Shown: positions 7,117 through 10,432 of the stretch, one piece after another | Position numbering within the stretch: the stretch's first letter is position 1 | Layout of the letters: the number at the start of each line of letters is the position of its first letter | Assembly (NCBI GenBank): GCA_012515725.1 | Contig: JAAYXU010000234.1 | Coordinates: forward strand, 1-10,432 | DNA: 10,432 nt | Reading direction: 5' to 3' | Source of the DNA: Clostridiales bacterium | GTDB taxonomy: Bacteria > Bacillota > Clostridia > Christensenellales > UMGS416 | The notes under the pieces: model-generated | What the model was told of the DNA's origin: nothing | The model's database searches: none | Seen by the model: the letters and a program-made list of their open reading frames with translations, nothing else | Program-made: the position numbers and the translations under genes

Positions 7117-7144
7117 ATTATACCATAGATCGGGGGGATGTCAA
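7117..7144 (-). promoter_or_regulatory. Near-consensus sigma-70/SigA promoter of the DUF21-CBS and transporter operon
   Basis: On the minus strand, TTGACA (7144-7139) and TATAAT (7122-7117) are both perfect matches, 16 nt apart, with TGG just before the -10. This is the strongest promoter in the window. Another TTGACA occurs at 7201-7196, next to the upstream terminator, but its -10 candidates are poor. Confidence 0.85.
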
Positions 7145-7199
7145 TTTTGCGGGATTGTGTGCGGTCCATTTCATGCTATACGTTATCTATATTTATGTC

Positions 7200-7232
7200 A
7201 ACACAAAACGAGAGCGCAACATGCCTGCTCTC
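7200..7232 (-). terminator. Intrinsic terminator downstream of the small membrane protein gene
   Basis: On the minus strand, GAGAGC (7232-7227) pairs with GCTCTC (7215-7210) across an 11-nt loop, followed by a T-rich tail (GTTTTGTGTT). It lies about 60 nt after the stop codon at 7295 and just before the promoter of the next operon, which separates the two units. Confidence 0.7.
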
Positions 7233-7294
7233 ATTTCTGGCTTAAATTATAGCCCGTCGCTCCTAAATGAACTCGGTTGGCCAGTAAAATAGCG

Positions 7295-7552
7295 CTATCG
7301 CATCGGACTCGATTTTCCCCCGGAGTCGGGGAAGTGAAGCACCTTACCCCGGTCTGAGGAGAACGCCGGTCTTTTGCGGGGCTTTAGCCGTGTACGAACA
7401 CGGGCAAGCTGATGATGCCGGTACATGAAGTACATCGGCACCAGCATCAGAAATCCCAGCGCCCAGGAGGCAGCAGAGTTTACGGGCAAAATGAAAGTCA
7501 GTATGAATGCGGCGAACGTAAGTCCCGTCAGCACTCCATAGAACAGCATCAT
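7295..7552 (-). CDS. Small two-helix membrane protein, unknown function
   Basis: I do not recognise this 85-residue protein. Residues about 4-22 and 28-44 are hydrophobic and would form a hairpin of two transmembrane helices separated by a short PVNSA turn. The rest is a soluble, strongly basic tail (HHQLARVRTRLKPRKRP), which by the positive-inside rule should face the cytoplasm. Coding is supported by an AGGAGG ribosome site 6 nt before the first of two consecutive ATGs, a terminator downstream, and the clean membrane-hairpin pattern. It appears to be a single-gene unit between the PHP-domain gene and the DUF21-CBS operon. Either of the two adjacent ATGs could be the true start. Confidence 0.7.
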   Translation of the reverse strand: MMLFYGVLTGLTFAAFILTFILPVNSAASWALGFLMLVPMYFMYRHHQLARVRTRLKPRKRPAFSSDRGKVLHFPDSGGKSSPMR

Positions 7553-7635
7553 GCGCGTCCTCCTGTCCCGCTTTGCGATGTCGTTATTTTGGCCGGAAAA
7601 GTCCGGGTTATGTAAGAAAGCCCGGGCTTAGACTT

Positions 7636-7664
7636 ATTATATGTTATCGCTCCAAACCGCTAAC
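7636..7664 (-). promoter_or_regulatory. Possible promoter of the small membrane protein gene
   Basis: A perfect TATAAT (7641-7636) lies on the minus strand about 84 nt before the start codon, but the -35 at 17-nt spacing (GTTAGC, 7664-7659) is poor. The leader just downstream contains alternative short hairpins built from CCGGG/CCCGG and CCGGA/TCCGG (about 7590-7629). Confidence 0.35.
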
Positions 7665-7748
7665 TTTTCGCGCGGTAGACGGGCGCTCCGGATGATTCTG
7701 CCGCAGCGCGCGTATTTCGCGCACGACGGCGTTGCCCCTGTGCGCCGC

Positions 7749-8552
7749 TCATGGCAGCGGGATGGGCGTCGGTCCGTCCTCGCGCACGACCAGCATATAC
7801 CGCATACCGGCCTGCCGCGCCAGTTGCGCCGCATCGCGTATCCGGTGGCCAACATGCGCCGCGCCGTGGGCGTCGCTGCCCAGCGTGACAAACTCCCCGC
7901 CCAGCTCCCGGAACCTGCGTACGATCGAGAGCCCGGGCAGAGGCGCTCCCAGGCGGCGATATCCGGATGTGTTGATTTCGAGCGCCAGCCCGGCGGCAAG
8001 AGCGGCGCGCAGTATCGCGTCTATGAGCTCGGGTTCTTCGTCCCAATCGAGTGCGCCGTCTTCGTAGGGCGTGAACTTGGTCACGTATGTCAGGTGCCCC
8101 AGCGTATCGCAGACCCCGGCCATATGGGGTACGGCGTCCCTGAGCGCTATGAGATAGCGGCGATACGCTTCCTGGCGGGTAACTCCCTCAAAGTATCGCG
8201 CTTCATAGGGATCCAGCCCTTCGGCCAGATGGAGCGAACCGATGACAAACTCCGGGCGGATCCGCTCGCGAAGGCGCAGCGCTTCCTCCCAGCCGCTTGG
8301 CGTGTAGCCCAGCTCGAGCCCGCGAACGATCATGATGTCCGGATACCGCCTCCGGGCTTCGTCAATGGATTCGATGTACGCCTGCGGGTTTGCAATCGTA
8401 AAGATCGTCCCCACAAATCTCGGGTCCGGCGAATCCACATGATCGGTGACAGCGACCTGGCCGATCCCCGCGGCCCGGGCGGCCCGGCACATTTCGTCCA
8501 GAGTCTGTCTCCCGTCGGGCGAAAACCGGGTATGAAGATGATAGTCGATCAT
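7749..8552 (-). CDS. PHP-domain phosphoesterase, histidinol-phosphatase (HisJ) family
   Basis: This 267-residue PHP-domain metal-dependent phosphoesterase has all the expected metal-binding motifs in order: H5 and H7 (DYHLHT), D13, H38 (VTDH), E80 (RGLELGY), H108 (IGSLHL), H153 (TLGHLTYV), D227 and H229 (GSDAH). The length is normal for the HisJ class, which dephosphorylates L-histidinol phosphate in histidine synthesis in many Firmicutes. No other his genes are nearby, so related phosphatase roles are possible. The frame extends upstream to a GTG at 8582. I prefer the ATG at 8552 because it has a purine-rich GGGGAGGGGG ribosome site shortly before it and because family proteins normally begin just before the HxHT motif. 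It follows the methyltransferase stop by about 98 nt. Confidence 0.88.
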   Translation of the reverse strand: MIDYHLHTRFSPDGRQTLDEMCRAARAAGIGQVAVTDHVDSPDPRFVGTIFTIANPQAYIESIDEARRRYPDIMIVRGLELGYTPSGWEEALRLRERIRPEFVIGSLHLAEGLDPYEARYFEGVTRQEAYRRYLIALRDAVPHMAGVCDTLGHLTYVTKFTPYEDGALDWDEEPELIDAILRAALAAGLALEINTSGYRRLGAPLPGLSIVRRFRELGGEFVTLGSDAHGAAHVGHRIRDAAQLARQAGMRYMLVVREDGPTPIPLP

Positions 8553-8604
8553 GCGACGCCCCCTCCCCGCACAGTGTATCACAGCGCCGGGAGCAATACA
8601 ATGC

Positions 8605-8639
8605 GCTCAAACGGCTAAACCGGCGCCGCTCGCTTGAGC
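8605..8639. repeat. Stem-loop between methyltransferase and phosphatase genes
   Basis: GCTCAA (8605-8610) pairs with TTGAGC (8634-8639), with a nested CGGC (8612-8615)/GCCG (8625-8628) stem inside. It starts 12 nt after the methyltransferase stop on the minus strand. No good T-run follows, so it may be an inefficient terminator or an mRNA-stabilising hairpin rather than a strong terminator. Confidence 0.5.
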
Positions 8640-8650
8640 TCGCTGTCGGT

Positions 8651-9418
8651 CTACTGCCGCCCCTCGTCATCCATATGGTATATCCGCGCCATTTTCGCCG
8701 TAAACCGTCCGTCAGCTTCGTACTCTATGAGCGGCGGCAGCGCCGCGCAGCGGCTGGCGCCGCCCTTGACGGATTCCAGCAGAAAGCGCCCTGCCGGTTC
8801 CCCCTCCCGGTGGACGACGGGCCGGAAGCGCTGGGGATGAAAGCCGAAGCGCGCCAAAGTTTGGTCGCACTCCTCCCGCCTCGCCCACGGCAGGATCAGC
8901 GCCAGCCTTCCTCCCTCACGAAGAAGAGCCGCGGACGCGCGCACCACATCGCCAAGCGTGCAGCTTACCTCGTGACGCGCGGCGGCGGTGTCCGGATCAG
9001 GGCTGATCTTTCCCTCTCCGATACGGTAGTAGGGCGGATTGCATACCGCCAGATCGTAGCTGTGCGCGCAAAGCCTTTCGGGCTCGCGACGCAGATCGCA
9101 CTTGTATACGCGGATTCGTTCATTAAGTGCGTTCATGGATACGCTCCGCGCGGCGCGGTCTGCGGCGTCGGGGCGCAGCTCCAGCGCGTCGACCCGGCAT
9201 TGAGGCTCGCGACCGGCCAGCAGCAGCGCGATGATGCCAGTGCCGGTACCCAGGTCGACCGCGCGGTCGGACGATTCCAGAGTGCAAAAATGAGCAAGCA
9301 GCACCGCGTCGTCGCCGAACCGCGTGCGTTTTTTACCCTGTATGATCGCAAGACCCGCAAATCCCAGATCGTATACTTTCTCACCGGGTCTCAGCCTCGG
9401 ATTATCGAGCATAGGCAT
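8651..9418 (-). CDS. tRNA1(Val) (adenine(37)-N6)-methyltransferase-like protein (TrmN6/YfiC family)
   Basis: This 255-residue class I SAM-dependent methyltransferase has the SAM-binding motif I DLGTGTGI at 55-62 and an acidic residue after strand 2 (DALELRP, 78-84). The catalytic NPPY at 127-130 is the signature of N6-adenine and amine methyltransferases. The N-terminal segment GFAGLAIIQGKKRTRFGDDAVLLAHF, with the FG.DAVLLA motif, is typical of the TrmN6/YfiC group (YabB in Bacillus), which methylates A37 of tRNA1(Val). The specific substrate is assigned by family, not proven. The frame has two close ATGs (9418 and 9412). The TATAAT of its apparent promoter is only 6 nt before the first ATG, leaving no room for a leader. 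The second ATG has only a weak AGG upstream. The stop overlaps nothing; a stem-loop follows. Confidence 0.87.
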   Translation of the reverse strand: MPMLDNPRLRPGEKVYDLGFAGLAIIQGKKRTRFGDDAVLLAHFCTLESSDRAVDLGTGTGIIALLLAGREPQCRVDALELRPDAADRAARSVSMNALNERIRVYKCDLRREPERLCAHSYDLAVCNPPYYRIGEGKISPDPDTAAARHEVSCTLGDVVRASAALLREGGRLALILPWARREECDQTLARFGFHPQRFRPVVHREGEPAGRFLLESVKGGASRCAALPPLIEYEADGRFTAKMARIYHMDDEGRQ

Positions 9419-9424
9419 GCCTGT

Positions 9425-9433
9425 ATTATACCA
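9425..9433 (-). promoter_or_regulatory. Extended -10 promoter of the methyltransferase gene
   Basis: TGGTATAAT (9433-9425) is a perfect extended -10. The -35 at 17-nt spacing is only partly matched (TTTTTA). The predicted start point, 6-8 nt downstream, coincides with the ATG at 9418, implying a leaderless or nearly leaderless mRNA. Confidence 0.6.
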
Positions 9434-9468
9434 CCAGGTACTTTTTCTAAAAAGCGCTCATATAAAGG

Positions 9469-9504
9469 TCGGTCAGGGATCCGCCTGCGGCGTACCCTGA
9501 CCGA
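9469..9504 (-). terminator. Terminator hairpin downstream of the NlpC/P60 gene
   Basis: TCGGTCAGGG (9469-9478) and CCCTGACCGA (9495-9504) form a perfect 10-bp stem, with a short CCG/CGG stem inside the loop. On the minus strand it lies about 36 nt past the stop at 9541 and is followed by a moderately T-rich stretch (ACCTTTATATG, then CTTTTT further on). The tail is weak for a canonical terminator, but position and stem fit. Confidence 0.6.
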
Positions 9505-9540
9505 TGTGAGAGGAGGTAGGTAAGGAGGGGTCCATGAAGA

Positions 9541-10432
9541 TTAGTTTAATACACGCCGCGCCCATTGGAAGGCCGTTGCGTAGTATCCGGTATTGAGCTC
9601 GACGATCTTGACGCCGGGCTGGCTGCCTCCGCTGCCTGAGTGGATGAATTTCCCGTCGCCGATATAGATGCCGGCATGGTCCGACAGGTCTCCGTCGGTG
9701 ATCGTATTAAAGAACAGCAGGTCTCCGGGCATGAGCTCCGAGCGGTTTACGATCTTGATACCATAGTTTGTATAGCCCTGATCGTATGCCGAGCGTGGCA
9801 GCGATATGCCGAAGTGCTTGTATACGTAGCATGTAAAGCCCGTGCAGTCGAACGTATCCGGTCCGGACGCCCCAGAGCGGTATGGACAGCCCATATACTG
9901 CTTCGCATACTCGATGAGCTCCTGAGCGGTCTGCTGTCCGGACGCGCTCTGGGCCGGTGTGCTACTGGACGTCGAGGTCTCAGTGCTCAGAGACGACCGG
10001 CTGGCATCCTTCTGAGAGACCGCGTTTGAGGAATTGAGCCGTCCCAGCGTCTGCTCCCCGGCGATGCCGTCGGTTGTGAGACTGTTTCCTTTCTGGAAGT
10101 CCGTTACGGCCTTGGTCGTGATCTGCCCGTAGAACCCGGTCACCGTATACGTGTAATACCCAAGTTCCTTAAGCCGCTCCTGCAGCGCCTTCACGGCGTC
10201 ACTGCGCATGCCGGGAATGAGCGTAGTGCTCTTGTATTCCGAGAACAGCTTCTCCTTGGTCTGGGTTCCGCATATGCCGTCCACCTTGATGCGTACCGAT
10301 TCCTGAAAATCCCTTACAGCCTTTTCGGTAATCGGGCCGTAGTAACCCGTTATCTTATCATACTTATATAGGCCGAGTTCCTGAAGCCGCTGCTGCCCCT
10401 GCCGGACTTCGTCACCCTCTACCCCCCGGGCC
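9541..10432 (-). CDS. NlpC/P60 cell-wall peptidase with peptidoglycan-binding repeats (5'-partial)
   Basis: The frame is open to the right edge, so the N-terminus, including any signal peptide, is missing; 296-297 residues are visible. In order there are two PG_binding_1-type repeats, at about 5-65 (QQRLQELGLYKYDKITGYYG...AVRDFQ) and about 72-132 (LQERLKELGYYTYTVTGFYG...AVTDFQ). A Ser/Thr/Gln-rich linker follows at about 133-166, then a C-terminal NlpC/P60 domain at about 168-296. The catalytic cysteine is in DTFDCTGF (visible residue 196), the histidine in DHAGIYIG (252), and the third polar residue is probably the histidine in KFIHSG (264). Such enzymes cut gamma-D-glutamyl-meso-diaminopimelate or related stem-peptide bonds outside the membrane. 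A GTG at 10284 could be mistaken for a start but lies inside the second half of the first repeat. Roles in cell separation, growth or sporulation cannot be told apart here. Confidence 0.93.
   Translation of the reverse strand, partial: ARGVEGDEVRQGQQRLQELGLYKYDKITGYYGPITEKAVRDFQESVRIKVDGICGTQTKEKLFSEYKSTTLIPGMRSDAVKALQERLKELGYYTYTVTGFYGQITTKAVTDFQKGNSLTTDGIAGEQTLGRLNSSNAVSQKDASRSSLSTETSTSSSTPAQSASGQQTAQELIEYAKQYMGCPYRSGASGPDTFDCTGFTCYVYKHFGISLPRSAYDQGYTNYGIKIVNRSELMPGDLLFFNTITDGDLSDHAGIYIGDGKFIHSGSGGSQPGVKIVELNTGYYATAFQWARRVLN

Noticed and set aside
7707..7722. GCGCG/CGCGC hairpin downstream of the PHP gene as its terminator
   Set aside because: The 5-bp stem is in GC-rich sequence and has no T-run after it on the minus strand.
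8553..8582. GTG at 8582 as start of the PHP-domain gene
   Set aside because: The ATG at 8552 has the better ribosome site and matches the usual family N-terminus directly before HxHT.
7641..9523. Plus-strand open frames of 280-325 codons opposite the PHP and methyltransferase genes
   Set aside because: The minus-strand proteins carry complete catalytic motifs; the plus-strand translations show none and cross gene boundaries and promoters.

Overview
The window looks like chromosomal DNA of a GC-rich Firmicute, probably a clostridium. This is inference from strong Shine-Dalgarno sites, TATAAT-type promoters, U-tailed hairpin terminators, a TTG start with a near-perfect ribosome binding site, and a cell-wall amidase/endopeptidase with peptidoglycan-binding repeats. 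No phage, plasmid, IS element, CRISPR, tRNA or rRNA is visible. Almost everything lies on the minus strand; the one clear plus-strand gene is the AraC-type regulator.

Region 1-3218 is a carbohydrate or polyol catabolic locus. Read on the minus strand, it runs TIM-barrel sugar epimerase/isomerase (2241-3083), Gfo/Idh/MocA dehydrogenase (1209-2237), second TIM-barrel epimerase/isomerase (363-1196), then a hairpin terminator (315-343). Gaps of 3 and 12 nt indicate one tightly coupled operon. The divergent AraC-family gene (3219-4124) shares the 135-nt intergenic region and is the likely regulator. The likely chemistry is oxidation of a sugar-like substrate to a keto intermediate followed by isomerisation or epimerisation. 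No transporter or kinase is in the window. A 13-nt element upstream of the operon recurs at 214-226, at the same 27-nt distance from a -10-like hexamer, so a second unit of the same regulon may run leftward off the window.

Region 4156-7144 is a two-gene membrane operon: a HlyC/CorC-type DUF21-CBS protein (5556-6884, TTG start) followed by a MATE/MOP-superfamily transporter with ANKH-like features (4156-5499). A near-consensus promoter at 7117-7144 drives it through an unusually long leader of about 225 nt that can fold into several hairpins.

Region 7200-10432 holds housekeeping-type single genes, all on the minus strand: a small two-helix membrane protein of unknown function (7295-7552), a PHP-domain histidinol-phosphatase-like phosphoesterase (7749-8552), a tRNA1(Val) m6A37 methyltransferase-like protein (8651-9418) that may be translated leaderless, and the C-terminal part of an NlpC/P60 cell-wall hydrolase (9541-10432) that continues beyond the right edge. 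Three promoters share the same extended -10 nonamer, TGGTATAAT.
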